Part shown: in pieces, positions 8,694 to 18,129 of the stretch | Layout of the letters: each line of letters starts with the position of its first letter | How positions within the stretch are numbered: position 1 is the first letter of the stretch | Notes under the pieces: model-generated | What the model was told of the DNA's origin: nothing | The model's input: the letters and a program-made list of their open reading frames with translations, nothing else | Database searches by the model: none | NCBI GenBank assembly: GCA_028282885.1 | Contig: JANQGX010000086.1 | Location: 209,051-273,050, forward strand | Source: SAR324 cluster bacterium | Lineage (GTDB): Bacteria; SAR324; XYD2-FULL-50-16 | DNA length: 64,000 bases | Direction: 5' to 3' | Translations under genes and position numbers: made by a program

Positions 8694-11600
8694 ATGAAAA
8701 CCAGTCTAAATCGGAGAAACTTTCTTAAAATGTCAGCAGTGGGTGGAGCCGCCGCAACTCTGGCGGGTTGTCAATCCGATCCTGTGGAAAAACTGATACC
8801 ATTGCTGGTACCACCTGTCGATTACGTCCCCGGCAAGTCCGTTCACTATGCGACAACCTGTATGGAGTGTTCGGCTGCCTGCGGTCTGGTGATCCGAACC
8901 CGGGAAGGAAGAGCGATAAAAGCGGAAGGAAATCCGCATCACCCCGTCAGCAAGGGAAGAATTTGTGCCCAGGGGCAATCCATATTGCAGGGATTGTATA
9001 GTCCTTCCCGAGCCAGCGGGCCAGTCTATGTTGTTGACGGCATCAGAAAAGCCATACGCTGGGAAGATGGCATTTCGCTGATTGTCTCCAAGTTAAAGCC
9101 GCTGAAAAACAAACAGGGAAAACGAATTCTATACTTGGGACCACCCAAGAGCGGGACCTTCCCCTCTCTTTTATCAAGCTGGATGAAACAAGCCGGGGGA
9201 GGGACTACGCTGGAACTGGATCTGATGTCAGTGAACAGCGTGTCGGAGGCAAACCGGTTGTGTTTCGGTAGTGCCGAAATTCCCCATTATGCATTGGACA
9301 AAGCTGAGTTCCTCTTAAATTTCGGATCAGACTTCCTGGAAAGCTGGCTCAATCCTGTTCAATTGACGGCTGATTTCTCGGAAATGCACAGCCTGAATAA
9401 TGGCAGAAAAGGCGAGTTCGTTCATGTAGGCCCGCATGTCACGTTGACAGGATCAAATGCTGATGAATGGATTTCTTGTGCGCCGGGTTCAGAAACCTAT
9501 ATCGCCCTGGCTGTCTGCAGGGAATTGTTGGAACATCCTCCGAATATCAGCAGGTCAAAGATAAAACCCATTCGTACCTACCTGGACAGCTTACCGATCG
9601 ATAAAAGCCTTGATAAAACTGGAATATCCAAACCGAAAATCAACGAATTGGCGAAGAAGTTCAACAGAAAGGGAAAGAGCCTGGCTCTGGCTGGCGGAAA
9701 CTGTGTTGCCGGAGCTCAAGCAACCGATTTGCAGATTGCGGTAAATCTGCTGAACTACCTTGCCGGCAACATAGGCGAAACAGTTCTCTTCGGGGCTGAC
9801 TACAAATCCGGTGGAAGCAGTCTGGAGCAAATTGATGGCGCCATTCAAAAGATGAAAGCGGGCCGGTTTGATCTGGTTATCATAGAAAATGTTAATCCCG
9901 TTTTCACCCTTCCGAAGCAGTCCGGCTTTGAAAAAGCCCTCAAGAAAGCTCCCTTTGTGGTTTCCCTCTCGACGGAGAACGATGAAACATCAACCCTGGC
10001 TGACCTGCATTTGCCCACCTCTCACTTTTTGGAAAGTTGGGGTGATGCCAAACCGAGAAACGGGCTTTTCACCATCCAACAAGCTGTGATGGACAATGTG
10101 CCCCAATTCGACACCATGGGACTGGGAGATCTTTTTCTGTCCCTGGGAAACCAGATGGAATTCAGAGGTTTTGAGGCGGCTGACTTTCAACAGTATCTTA
10201 AGAATGCCTGGAGCGAAATTCAAAAAACAGTTAAAAACCGACAGCCTTTTGCCAGATTCTGGAATGAGAGTTTACGGAAAGGTTGTACTTACAGAAATTT
10301 CACGCCTCGATCCCTCCCTCTAAGGAGTGGGGTGTTTTCCAGAAAACCGGTCCCTCCCGAGACTGGTACTGACAGTATTACTCTCCTTGCTGTCAACTCC
10401 AACCTCCACAATAGCAATGCTAAAGGTGGAAACAAAACATGGTTACTGGAAACGCCCCATCCCTTAACCCAGGTTGTCTGGGATTCCTGGCTGGAAGTAA
10501 ACCCGCAAACCGCTGAACGCCTGTCCATTAAACATGGTGAGTTGGTCGAGTTGGAAACGTCCCAAAGCAAGGTAAAACTGGGGGTTTGGGTTTATCATGG
10601 CATTGAGGATAACACTGTTGCAATTCCTGCCGGATTGGGAAGAAGTGTTCTTTTCCCAACTTACAAAAGCAGCAGGGGGCGCAGCAAGTTTATTCCCATT
10701 CTTGAATCCGGGGATGATGTGAAAGTCCGTCCCAGAAAAGTTGGCATCAATGCAATGGAACTGCTGCCCTGGAAATGGGACTTTCTCTCCGGAGATCTCT
10801 GCTTTCAGGGAGAGATAAAATCTATCCGTTCGCTGGGTAAGGCTGCTGATCTGGTCACCATGGATGGTCAGCACAGGTTGGATATCAATACGGATCAATC
10901 CATTATCGACAGGGGGCTGGCCGACAGGAGCCAGAAAGGCAGAGGATTTATCCAGACCGTTTCCCTCGGGAAAACCCAGGGGCATGATATCGATCATGCA
11001 TCAAAGGGGCATCATCTGAAGAAACGGTTCTATACCGTGCCCAGGGAAAACAAACACAGCTTTTACGATCCCATGGAAGAAAATGTCAAAACCCATGCGG
11101 CTATGAGCGATCAGATAACAACTCCCGTATACCACGACCCGTATAAATGGGAAATTGCAATCGATCTGGATCGCTGTATCGGCTGTTCTGCATGTGTAAT
11201 AGCCTGTTATGCAGAGAACAATATCCCCATGGTAGGGAAAAATCGCGCCGCCTTGGGAAGAGAGATGTCCTGGCTGAGAATTTCACGTTATTTTGAAAAA
11301 AATCCCGAAACCGGAAAGCTGGAAACCTACTATTCCCCTCAAATGTGCCAGCAATGTGATAACGCCGGTTGTGAACCGGTTTGTCCCGTATATGCAACCT
11401 ACCAGACACCCGACGGTTTGAACGCCATGATTTACAACCGTTGTGTCGGAACACGCTATTGTTCAAACAACTGTGCCTTCGCCCAGAGAAGATTCAATTG
11501 GAGATCTTATCAATTTCCTTCCCCCTTGCATTTGCAGCTAAATCCTGCTGTTTCTGTGCGTTCCAAAGGGGTTATGGAGAAGTGTACCTTCTGTCAGCAC

Positions 11601-11849
11601 CGTATCAGGGAAATGAAGGATATAGCCAGGGATCAGGGCAGAACCATTCGTGACGGGGAGATTCAAACCGCCTGTCAACAGGCCTGCCCGGCCAATGCCA
11701 TCGTGTTCGGTAACATCAAGGACAAGAACAGTCAAATCTACAGGATCAAACAGAAAAACAAGCGCAAATATACCCAACTGGCCGAATTAAACTATCAACC
11801 CGCGGTCAGTTACCTGAAGAAAGTTAACCTGAACAACAGAAAAGCTTAG
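8694..11849 (+). CDS. actB: Alternative complex III subunit B, molybdopterin-oxidoreductase-like/ferredoxin fusion
   Basis: 1051 residues from the ATG at 8694; a TTG three bases earlier is less likely. A twin-arginine signal (NRRNFLK) is followed by a lipobox LAGC with Cys26, so it is probably exported folded and lipid-anchored. The first two thirds resemble molybdopterin oxidoreductases. Cys56, Cys59, Cys63 and Cys91 form a cluster-like motif at its start, although ActB proteins are known to lack the molybdenum cofactor. From about residue 825 a four-cluster ferredoxin domain follows, with CIGCSACVIAC, CQQCDNAGCEPVCP, CVGTRYCSNNC and CTFCQHR...ACQQACP. It carries electrons from quinol oxidation to ActA. 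Length and fusion order are as in known ActB. Confidence 0.92.
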   Translation: MKTSLNRRNFLKMSAVGGAAATLAGCQSDPVEKLIPLLVPPVDYVPGKSVHYATTCMECSAACGLVIRTREGRAIKAEGNPHHPVSKGRICAQGQSILQGLYSPSRASGPVYVVDGIRKAIRWEDGISLIVSKLKPLKNKQGKRILYLGPPKSGTFPSLLSSWMKQAGGGTTLELDLMSVNSVSEANRLCFGSAEIPHYALDKAEFLLNFGSDFLESWLNPVQLTADFSEMHSLNNGRKGEFVHVGPHVTLTGSNADEWISCAPGSETYIALAVCRELLEHPPNISRSKIKPIRTYLDSLPIDKSLDKTGISKPKINELAKKFNRKGKSLALAGGNCVAGAQATDLQIAVNLLNYLAGNIGETVLFGADYKSGGSSLEQIDGAIQKMKAGRFDLVIIENVNPVFTLPKQSGFEKALKKAPFVVSLSTENDETSTLADLHLPTSHFLESWGDAKPRNGLFTIQQAVMDNVPQFDTMGLGDLFLSLGNQMEFRGFEAADFQQYLKNAWSEIQKTVKNRQPFARFWNESLRKGCTYRNFTPRSLPLRSGVFSRKPVPPETGTDSITLLAVNSNLHNSNAKGGNKTWLLETPHPLTQVVWDSWLEVNPQTAERLSIKHGELVELETSQSKVKLGVWVYHGIEDNTVAIPAGLGRSVLFPTYKSSRGRSKFIPILESGDDVKVRPRKVGINAMELLPWKWDFLSGDLCFQGEIKSIRSLGKAADLVTMDGQHRLDINTDQSIIDRGLADRSQKGRGFIQTVSLGKTQGHDIDHASKGHHLKKRFYTVPRENKHSFYDPMEENVKTHAAMSDQITTPVYHDPYKWEIAIDLDRCIGCSACVIACYAENNIPMVGKNRAALGREMSWLRISRYFEKNPETGKLETYYSPQMCQQCDNAGCEPVCPVYATYQTPDGLNAMIYNRCVGTRYCSNNCAFAQRRFNWRSYQFPSPLHLQLNPAVSVRSKGVMEKCTFCQHRIREMKDIARDQGRTIRDGEIQTACQQACPANAIVFGNIKDKNSQIYRIKQKNKRKYTQLAELNYQPAVSYLKKVNLNNRKA

Positions 11850-11857
11850 GAGCAATT

Positions 11858-13180
11858 GTGAGTCAGATCACCTACGGAACAATTAACGACAGCGTTGTGG
11901 AATCGATGGTGCCACCCGGGAAAAAGTGGATCATCGGCTTCCTGATGGTACTGAGCGCCTTGAGTATGGGTGTGTTTGCCTTCTCGGTTCAGTTAAGGCA
12001 TGGGCTGGAATGGAGCGGAATCAATCATCCCATCAGTTGGGGCGTTTATATTACCAACTTTGTCTTCTGGATTGGAATCGGTCATGCCGGAACCCTGATT
12101 TCCGCTGTGCTCTACCTGGTGAGGGCTCCTTTTAGAAACTCCATTTACCGGGCTTCAGAAGCCATGACCGTTTTTGCAGTCATGACAGCCGGTCTCTTTC
12201 CTATCATTCACCTGGGACGGGCCTGGTTTGCCTACTGGCTAATGCCATATCCCAATCAGCGGGAGTTGTGGGTCAATTTCAAATCTCCTCTGCTCTGGGA
12301 TGTCTTTGCTATTTCCACCTATATGTCGGTGTCCATCGCTTTTTTTATCCTGGGACTGATTCCCGACCTGGCAGCGATTCGGGACGAATCCAAGGGATTG
12401 AAGCGTTTCCTTTACAGTATACCTGCCCTGGGATTCAAAGGAACCAATCATCAATGGATTCACTATATGAGGGGATACCTGCTTTTTGCGGCCATAGCCA
12501 CCCCCCTGGTATTCTCCGTTCATTCCATCGTGTCGTGGGATTTTGCCATGTCCAGTCTTTCCGGTTGGCATTCCACCATATTTGCTCCCTACTTCGTCGC
12601 CGGGGCAATCTTTTCCGGTTGTGCCATGGTGCTGACCATCATGATACCGTTGCGATCAGCCTTTCCCGGTTTTTCAGCTATTATCAGCATCAAGGATCTG
12701 GGCGGAATGGCCAAAATGATTATTTTTACCAGCCTGATCGTCACCTATGCCTATGCCACCGAGTTCTTTATCGCCTACTACAGCGGTGCCAAATTTGAAC
12801 GGGCACTTTTCTGGTTCAGGCCTTTTGGCGAGATGAAATGGTATTTCTGGTTAATGGTGTTCTGCAATTGTCTGGTTCCTGTTGCCCTCTGGTTCAAGAA
12901 GTTAAGAAACAACCTCCCGACCCTGTTTATTATCTCCTTATTGGTAAACGTGGGAATGTGGCTGGAGCGGTTCAACATCGTGGGGACCTCCCTGGCGCAC
13001 GGTTTTGATCCCTTTGCCTGGGGAACCTATACCTTTGAATGGGTAGAGATCTGGATTACGATTGGCAGTTTTGGCTGGTTTTTCATGTGGTTCTTTATCT
13101 TTGTCAAGATCATGCCTTCCATTGCTGTCGCTGAAATGAAAGAGACCCTTAAACCACCCATGAGGAAGAAAAATGAGTAA
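11858..13180 (+). CDS. actC: Alternative complex III subunit C, NrfD-like quinol-binding membrane protein
   Basis: 440 residues, about ten TM helices, NrfD/PsrC family. It anchors the complex and is the likely quinol-oxidising subunit. Family-typical features include the opening WIIGFLMVLSALSMGVFAF, an ISWGVYITNFVFWIGIGHAG segment and HLGRAWFAYWLMPYP. The GTG start at 11858 is chosen because TAGGAG, overlapping the actB stop, gives a good ribosome site 5-6 bases away. The 3' end overlaps actD by 8 bases, so translation is coupled. Confidence 0.93.
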   Translation: MSQITYGTINDSVVESMVPPGKKWIIGFLMVLSALSMGVFAFSVQLRHGLEWSGINHPISWGVYITNFVFWIGIGHAGTLISAVLYLVRAPFRNSIYRASEAMTVFAVMTAGLFPIIHLGRAWFAYWLMPYPNQRELWVNFKSPLLWDVFAISTYMSVSIAFFILGLIPDLAAIRDESKGLKRFLYSIPALGFKGTNHQWIHYMRGYLLFAAIATPLVFSVHSIVSWDFAMSSLSGWHSTIFAPYFVAGAIFSGCAMVLTIMIPLRSAFPGFSAIISIKDLGGMAKMIIFTSLIVTYAYATEFFIAYYSGAKFERALFWFRPFGEMKWYFWLMVFCNCLVPVALWFKKLRNNLPTLFIISLLVNVGMWLERFNIVGTSLAHGFDPFAWGTYTFEWVEIWITIGSFGWFFMWFFIFVKIMPSIAVAEMKETLKPPMRKKNE

Positions 13181-13703
13181 GGCTTTTTCCGGAGTCTGGG
13201 CCACCTTTGAATACCTGGATGATACCTGCGCCGCTATTAAAGAGTTGCGGGACAAAGGATTCCAACGCATCACCACCCATACTCCGTGTCCGCGTCATGA
13301 AATCGATCATGCACTGGGAAATCCCCAGAGCAGGATTCCGTTTTTTACCCTCCTGGGAGGTGTCACCGGTTTCTGTCTTGCTATCTTTATCATTGTCAAG
13401 ATGACCTTGATGTGGATCCTGCCGGTCTCAGGCAAACCGGTTGTTTCGATCCCCATCATGGGACCAATCGCTTTCGAAATGTCGGTTTTGTTATCGATTT
13501 ATTTTACCATCGGCGGTCTGTTTTTTCTGATCATCAGAGATACTATGCGTCACGGAAAACCTCGCAGCAAAAAGTACAAAAACTATAATCGATTTATGAG
13601 GGACCGGTTCGGCATTGTCGTTCCATGTGACGACAAAGCCCTGGCCGAAGTTGAACTCATTTTGAAAAAACATCAGGCTGAGGAGGTTATCGTTGAAAAC
13701 TAA
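13173..13703 (+). CDS. actD: Alternative complex III subunit D (DUF3341)
   Basis: 176 residues. The soluble N-terminal part opens with GVWATFEYLDDTCAAIKELR, a ferredoxin-like DUF3341 signature, followed by two TM helices (about residues 48-70 and 92-115) and a cytosolic C-terminal tail. It is a structural membrane subunit of ACIII. It overlaps actC by 8 bases and actE by 11. Confidence 0.9.
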   Translation: MSKAFSGVWATFEYLDDTCAAIKELRDKGFQRITTHTPCPRHEIDHALGNPQSRIPFFTLLGGVTGFCLAIFIIVKMTLMWILPVSGKPVVSIPIMGPIAFEMSVLLSIYFTIGGLFFLIIRDTMRHGKPRSKKYKNYNRFMRDRFGIVVPCDDKALAEVELILKKHQAEEVIVEN

Positions 13704-14244
13704 AATCCTTCTGTTAACAGCTCTGTTCCTGGTTATTTGCGGCATCAACTTGCCCGCGAAATCGGTAATACTGAATTTTGTAACGGATATGTTCGATCAA
13801 ATCAGCATCAAACCGCAAGAACCGGGAAGCATGCAATCCTTTCCCATCGGCAGCGTTTCTATCGAAGGGAAAATGGTGGATAATCCGGCAGACCGATTTG
13901 CCAACCAGGTGGCTGAAATTACACCGGAAACAGCGACCAAAAATCCCGTACCACAATCAGTCACCTCCCTGGAAAACGGCAAGTACATTTTCGACACCTA
14001 TTGTATTGTCTGTCACAGCGATTCCCGTGAAACCAATGAAGAGGGATTCGCTACCACCGAAATAAACAAACTGGGGATGATCGCCCCGGCCCTGATTTCA
14101 ATCTCCCATCAATTCAACGATGGCTATATCCATAAAAAAATCAAATTCGGCGGGGCTGTAATGCCACCCCTGGGATACGCAACCACCGAACAGGAAAGAT
14201 GGGATGTTGTCAATTATATCCGTAAGCTGGAGACGCAACCATGA
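13693..14244 (+). CDS. actE: Alternative complex III subunit E, monohaem cytochrome c
   Basis: 183 residues. It begins at TTG 13693, set by AGGAGG at 13681-13686 within the end of actD. It has an N-terminal signal/anchor. One haem motif CIVCH lies at about residue 108, with a distal Met in GGAVMPPLG. ActE in characterised complexes is a lipoprotein; here a Cys follows the hydrophobic core (LFLVICG) but with Ile at -1, so lipidation is uncertain. It should take electrons from ActA and hand them to a periplasmic acceptor. Overlaps both neighbours. Confidence 0.88.
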   Translation: MKTKILLLTALFLVICGINLPAKSVILNFVTDMFDQISIKPQEPGSMQSFPIGSVSIEGKMVDNPADRFANQVAEITPETATKNPVPQSVTSLENGKYIFDTYCIVCHSDSRETNEEGFATTEINKLGMIAPALISISHQFNDGYIHKKIKFGGAVMPPLGYATTEQERWDVVNYIRKLETQP

Positions 14245-15545
14245 GTCGATATGATGAAATGAAGGTGCTCCTGGAGAATACCAGGTTCGAAATCAATCCC
14301 GGGCTCAGGCGCGGTCTGCTCCTGTTGATTTGCCTGGGAGGCATCGGATTCATTGCCGGTCTGCTGATCGATGAATCATACATGGCCTGGCAGGCCCTAC
14401 TGGTTAACACGATTTATTTTACCGGAATCGCCCTCGGAGGATTGATCTTTTCCGTCATTTTTACCATTACCGGCGCTCACTGGGGACGCCCCATCAAGAG
14501 ACTGGCCGAGGCAATGGCGGTGTTTTTCCCTATCGGGGCATTGCTTTTTGTGATTCTTTTCTTCGGTATGTCCGATTTCTTCGAGTGGGTTGATCATGAT
14601 CTGGTTATTCATACCAAGGAGGGCTGGCTGAACAGACCGTTTTTTATTTTCCGCAACCTGCTGCTGATCAGCTTTACCCTTTTTATTGGTTGGAATTATT
14701 TGAAATCATCCATAAGACCTGATGTCGGATTGGCCAGAAAGTTTTCCCTTGGCAACAACCGGTTGGCTGATCTGTTTGCAAGGAATTATGGTTCCCAAAC
14801 CAGCGAAGAGCAGAAATCTTTGCACCGATCACGGAGAATTGCACCTGTATTGGGATTCACCTTTGCCATTCTTTGCACCCTGCTGGCTTTCGACTGGATA
14901 ATGTCCATAGACCAGGAATGGTTCAGCACAATGTTTGGCGTTCAATACGCCATGTCCAATTTGGTGGGAGCGGCGGCGGCACTGATGGTGATATCCGGGC
15001 TTGTCAGGCAGAAATACGGATTGCAGGATTACATTTCCACCGACCGATATCACGATTTGGCAAAACTCACTTTTGCCGGAAGTGCCATGTGGACCTATAT
15101 GGTTTTTTCCCAGGTTCTGGTTATCTGGTATGGCAATATTCCGGAGGAAACACCTTATCTTATTTTGCGAATGCAATCCCTGGAATGGAGTTGGATGTTC
15201 TGGTTACTGTGCATGATGATGTTCATCATCCCTTTCTTCGGATTGATGAGTCGCACAGCCTGCAACTCGATCTGGTTTTCCAGACTGGTTGCCATTGAGC
15301 TATTGGTGGGAACCTGGCTGGAAAAATACTTTTTGATTGTGCCCTCGATACAGGAAAACAAAGCATCAGCAGGAGTCATAGATGCCAGCAGCGGATTGCC
15401 GGGATTCTCCATTAATATTTTTGATATTTCCGTTACCCTGGGCGTCTTTAGTCTCTTTGTTCTGGCATTCCTCTGGTTTCTGGAGAAGATACCCATGATG
15501 CCCGTTTCGGATAAACTGTTTTTAAAAAAAAGTGCCATACACTGA
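14241..15545 (+). CDS. actF: Alternative complex III subunit F, second NrfD-like membrane protein
   Basis: 434 residues with about ten TM helices, a paralogue of ActC. Recognisable ACIII features include a segment near residue 55-85 with GIALGGLIFSVIFTITGAHWG and the downstream FDWIMSIDQEWFSTMFGVQY. It pairs with ActC in the membrane; its exact role (structural or proton-conducting) is unsettled in the family. The start is in an ATGA overlap with actE. No cytochrome oxidase gene follows, unlike many act operons. Confidence 0.92.
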   Translation: MSRYDEMKVLLENTRFEINPGLRRGLLLLICLGGIGFIAGLLIDESYMAWQALLVNTIYFTGIALGGLIFSVIFTITGAHWGRPIKRLAEAMAVFFPIGALLFVILFFGMSDFFEWVDHDLVIHTKEGWLNRPFFIFRNLLLISFTLFIGWNYLKSSIRPDVGLARKFSLGNNRLADLFARNYGSQTSEEQKSLHRSRRIAPVLGFTFAILCTLLAFDWIMSIDQEWFSTMFGVQYAMSNLVGAAAALMVISGLVRQKYGLQDYISTDRYHDLAKLTFAGSAMWTYMVFSQVLVIWYGNIPEETPYLILRMQSLEWSWMFWLLCMMMFIIPFFGLMSRTACNSIWFSRLVAIELLVGTWLEKYFLIVPSIQENKASAGVIDASSGLPGFSINIFDISVTLGVFSLFVLAFLWFLEKIPMMPVSDKLFLKKSAIH

Positions 15546-15638
15546 AAGAGTCAAACAGACCATTCACACAACAAGCGAGTGGATTGGAATTCAAATAATT
15601 AATCCAAAAATGAGTTCATTCTGATGGAGTATTCAGCC

Positions 15639-15794
15639 ATGATCGACCTTATATTTCCTTATATCGCCTGGGGGGTCTGTATTGCTCTTTTGGCAATACC
15701 CGGTGTTTGGGGGGCAGTATTTACTTTTTCCCTGTTGGGACACCTGACCCAGTTTATCTTTAAACGCAGCAACACACGAGTTCCCAGGGAATGA
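15639..15794 (+). CDS. Small membrane protein, candidate extra ACIII subunit
   Basis: 51 residues from ATG 15639, or 56 from ATG 15624; the later start is preferred because GGAG lies 9 bases before it. Almost the whole chain from residue 4 to 38 is hydrophobic (IAWGVCIALLAIPGVWG), ending in a basic tail FKRSNTRVPRE, so it has one long or two short TM helices. It lies 90 bp after actF, before the probable operon terminator. Small unassigned helices do occur in ACIII structures, but sequence similarity is not shown here. Confidence 0.55.
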   Translation: MIDLIFPYIAWGVCIALLAIPGVWGAVFTFSLLGHLTQFIFKRSNTRVPRE

Positions 15795-16101
15795 TCCTTT
15801 GTACCATCCTGCAGACTTCCTGTAGAAAGTCCAGGATGTCTTTCCTGCCCGGATACCGGTTTTGAGGTAAAGGCCAAGACGGTTTAAGGGTGAAATCGAA
15901 TGGATGTTGGTTTACACTTTTTTAAAACAGAGAGCTGGAATACATGGCGGGAGTAAGACTTAAGTTCTTGATACGAAACAGGACCAAGTATTTAAGCCTT
16001 AAGGTAACAAACAGGGATTCAGGCTCCCTGGAAAAAGAGTGAATCGACGTTTATTCTCGTTTTAAATCAGGTTTTTTCAATTCATGTTTATGGAGGAAAA
16101 A
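15795..16101. other. Intergenic region between act and nos operons
   Basis: No coding signal. It contains the probable act terminator (15805-15838). A weak promoter-like pair TTGATA (15968-15973) / TATTTA (15989-15994) has only a 15-bp spacer. No full FNR/NNR box (TTGAT-N4-ATCAA) is seen upstream of nosZ. Confidence 0.4.
15805..15838 (+). terminator. Probable terminator after the act operon
   Basis: CATCCTG plus GACTT on the left arm pair with AAGTC plus CAGGATG on the right (12 bp with a 2-nt CA bulge, 8-nt loop), followed by TCTTTCC. It stands 11 bp after the small membrane ORF. The T-tract is weak, so partial read-through into nosZ is possible. Confidence 0.5.
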
Positions 16102-18042
16102 ATGTTCAACAAATTGAAAAGCGCTTTTAAACTGGTACTTTTCTGCATGATCGCTTTGGGCCTGGGAACGGATGGATTTTCCCAGAGTCTGCAGGAAGTT
16201 ATGAAGGAGAGGGGGCTTTCTCAGCAGGATCTGCTTGCTGCAGCAAAAACCTATACTCCCTCCGGTAAAAAAGACGAGTATGTGGTTTTCTCATCGGGCG
16301 GACAATCCGGCCAGGTAATTGTTTATGGTGTTCCATCTATGAGAATTATCAAGTACATCGCCGTTTTCACCCCGGAACCCTGGCAGGGCTATGGAATTGG
16401 TGACGAGCACACCAACAATATCCTGTACGAACAGGGTAAGGTTCGGGGACGAACGATCACCTGGGGAGATACTCACCATCCTGCCATATCGGAAACAAAT
16501 GGCGAATACGACGGGCAGTACCTGTTTATCAACGACAAGGCCAATCCAAGGGTTGCAGTGATCGACCTGAAAACATTCACCACTACCCAGATTGTTCCCA
16601 ATCCGATCATGAAATCGGAGCACGGGGCAGCCTTCGTCACCCCTAATACCGAGTATGTGCTGGAAGCCAGCCAGTATGCAGCTCCCTTCACCAATGAGTA
16701 TGTGCCCCTGGAGGAATTCAACGAGAAGTACAGGGGGGCCATGACTTTTTGGAAATTTGATCGCAAGAAGGGGAAAATTGTAGCAAAAGACTCTTTCTCC
16801 GTTGAATTGCCGCCTTACTGGCAGGATCTCTCCGATTCCGGAAAGGGAATGAGCGCCGGTTGGGTTTTCACCAACTCTTTCAACTCGGAAAGGTATATCG
16901 GCGGTTTCGGAAAAGGAACTTCGAAAAAATGGTCCAATCGCCTTCCTCACGAAGCCGGTGTTTCCTCCAAGGATACCGATTATCTTCATATGATCAACAT
17001 GGAGACCGCCAAGAAACTCTTCCAAGCGGGCAAATTCGAAATGATCAACGAACATGCCGTTATCAGCATAAAGGACATGGTTGCCAACGATGCTCTTTAC
17101 CTGATTCCGGAACCAAAAAGCCCGCACGGTGTAATGATCGATCCTACCGGTCAATACATTACCGTATCCGGAAAACTTGATACCCATGTTTCCGTGTACG
17201 ATATCAAAAAGATGACCGCCTTGATCAAGAAGAAGGATTTTGAAGATGTGGACTCCTACGGGATTCCCATTCTCAGTATGACAAAATCTCTGCACGGTCA
17301 GGTGGAACTGGGTCTCGGACCTCTTCATACCCAGTATGACAGCGTGAAAGGGATAGCATACACCTCTCTTTATGTTGATTCGGCCATCGCCAAATGGGAT
17401 TTCCTGAATCTGAAGCTTCTGGAAAAAATTCCCATTAATTACAATGTGGGACATCTGGTATCCGCAGAAGGTGACACAACGTCTCCGGATGGCAAATATC
17501 TTGTCGCTTTGAACAAGATGTCCATTGATCGTTTTGTGCAGGTCGGTCCCTTGCACCCCCAGAACCATCAGCTCATTGACATTACCCCGGGTCGAAAAAT
17601 GCAGCTTCTGTACGATATGCCATTACCGCTGGGTGAGCCTCACTATGCTGTGATGATGAAGGCCGACAAGCTGAAGACTATCAAACGATACAAGAAGAAA
17701 TGGTTTAAAAACAGGGTTAAGCCCGGCAGGGAAAAGGTTGTCAGAAAAGGCAACCAGGTGACGATCTACTCAACTCTGATCAGAAGTCATTTCAGTCCGG
17801 AAGTTATTGAAGTCAAGGTAGGTGATGAAATTACCTGGCATATTACCAACCTGGAACGAGCACAGGATGAGACACACGGATTCACGATTGATCAGATGAA
17901 TATTCACGGCAGTCTGGAACCGGGAGAAACTGAAACTTTTAAATTCAAGGCAGATGTAGAGGGCGTTTATCCGTTCTATTGTACCGAGTTCTGTTCAGCA
18001 CTGCATCTGGAAATGATGGGTTATTTCATGGTTAAACCTTAA
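16102..18042 (+). CDS. nosZ: Nitrous oxide reductase, clade II (Sec-exported)
   Basis: 646 residues from ATG 16102, chosen because GGAGG lies 5 bases upstream. An in-frame ATG at 16084 would precede that site. It reduces N2O to N2 in the periplasm. The signal peptide has no twin arginines, marking the Sec-type clade II enzyme. The N-terminal seven-bladed propeller carries CuZ-ligand motifs such as DTHHP (His125, His126), EHGAAF and SPHG. The C-terminal cupredoxin CuA site is complete: Cys627, Cys631, His635, Met638 in CTEFCSALHLEM, with the upstream His in DETHGF. First gene of the nos cluster, followed by a stem-loop at 18066. Confidence 0.96.
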   Translation: MFNKLKSAFKLVLFCMIALGLGTDGFSQSLQEVMKERGLSQQDLLAAAKTYTPSGKKDEYVVFSSGGQSGQVIVYGVPSMRIIKYIAVFTPEPWQGYGIGDEHTNNILYEQGKVRGRTITWGDTHHPAISETNGEYDGQYLFINDKANPRVAVIDLKTFTTTQIVPNPIMKSEHGAAFVTPNTEYVLEASQYAAPFTNEYVPLEEFNEKYRGAMTFWKFDRKKGKIVAKDSFSVELPPYWQDLSDSGKGMSAGWVFTNSFNSERYIGGFGKGTSKKWSNRLPHEAGVSSKDTDYLHMINMETAKKLFQAGKFEMINEHAVISIKDMVANDALYLIPEPKSPHGVMIDPTGQYITVSGKLDTHVSVYDIKKMTALIKKKDFEDVDSYGIPILSMTKSLHGQVELGLGPLHTQYDSVKGIAYTSLYVDSAIAKWDFLNLKLLEKIPINYNVGHLVSAEGDTTSPDGKYLVALNKMSIDRFVQVGPLHPQNHQLIDITPGRKMQLLYDMPLPLGEPHYAVMMKADKLKTIKRYKKKWFKNRVKPGREKVVRKGNQVTIYSTLIRSHFSPEVIEVKVGDEITWHITNLERAQDETHGFTIDQMNIHGSLEPGETETFKFKADVEGVYPFYCTEFCSALHLEMMGYFMVKP

Positions 18043-18065
18043 CAGAATCTGCTTTTCAATCTCTT

Positions 18066-18089
18066 GCGGTTTATAATTGTATAAACTGC
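18066..18089 (+). ncRNA. Intercistronic stem-loop after nosZ
   Basis: GCGGTTTATA / TATAAACTGC form a 10-bp stem (one G-U pair) closed by the tetraloop ATTG, 23 bases after the nosZ stop. No U-tract follows, so it looks more like a 3' mRNA-protecting or processing hairpin, or a symmetric operator, than a terminator. Confidence 0.5.
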
Positions 18090-18129
18090 GGATTTGAATC
18101 ATTCAAACTCAGTAAAAGGAAGGTATCAA

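Noticed and set aside
15968..15994. TTGATA/TATTTA as the nosZ promoter and TTGAT as an FNR half-site
   Set aside because: Spacer of only 15 bp and no matching second half-site; kept only as a remark in the intergenic entry.
16291..17568. 425-residue minus-strand frame opposite nosZ
   Set aside because: Antisense shadow of nosZ; no start signal and no family pattern, while nosZ is fully recognisable.
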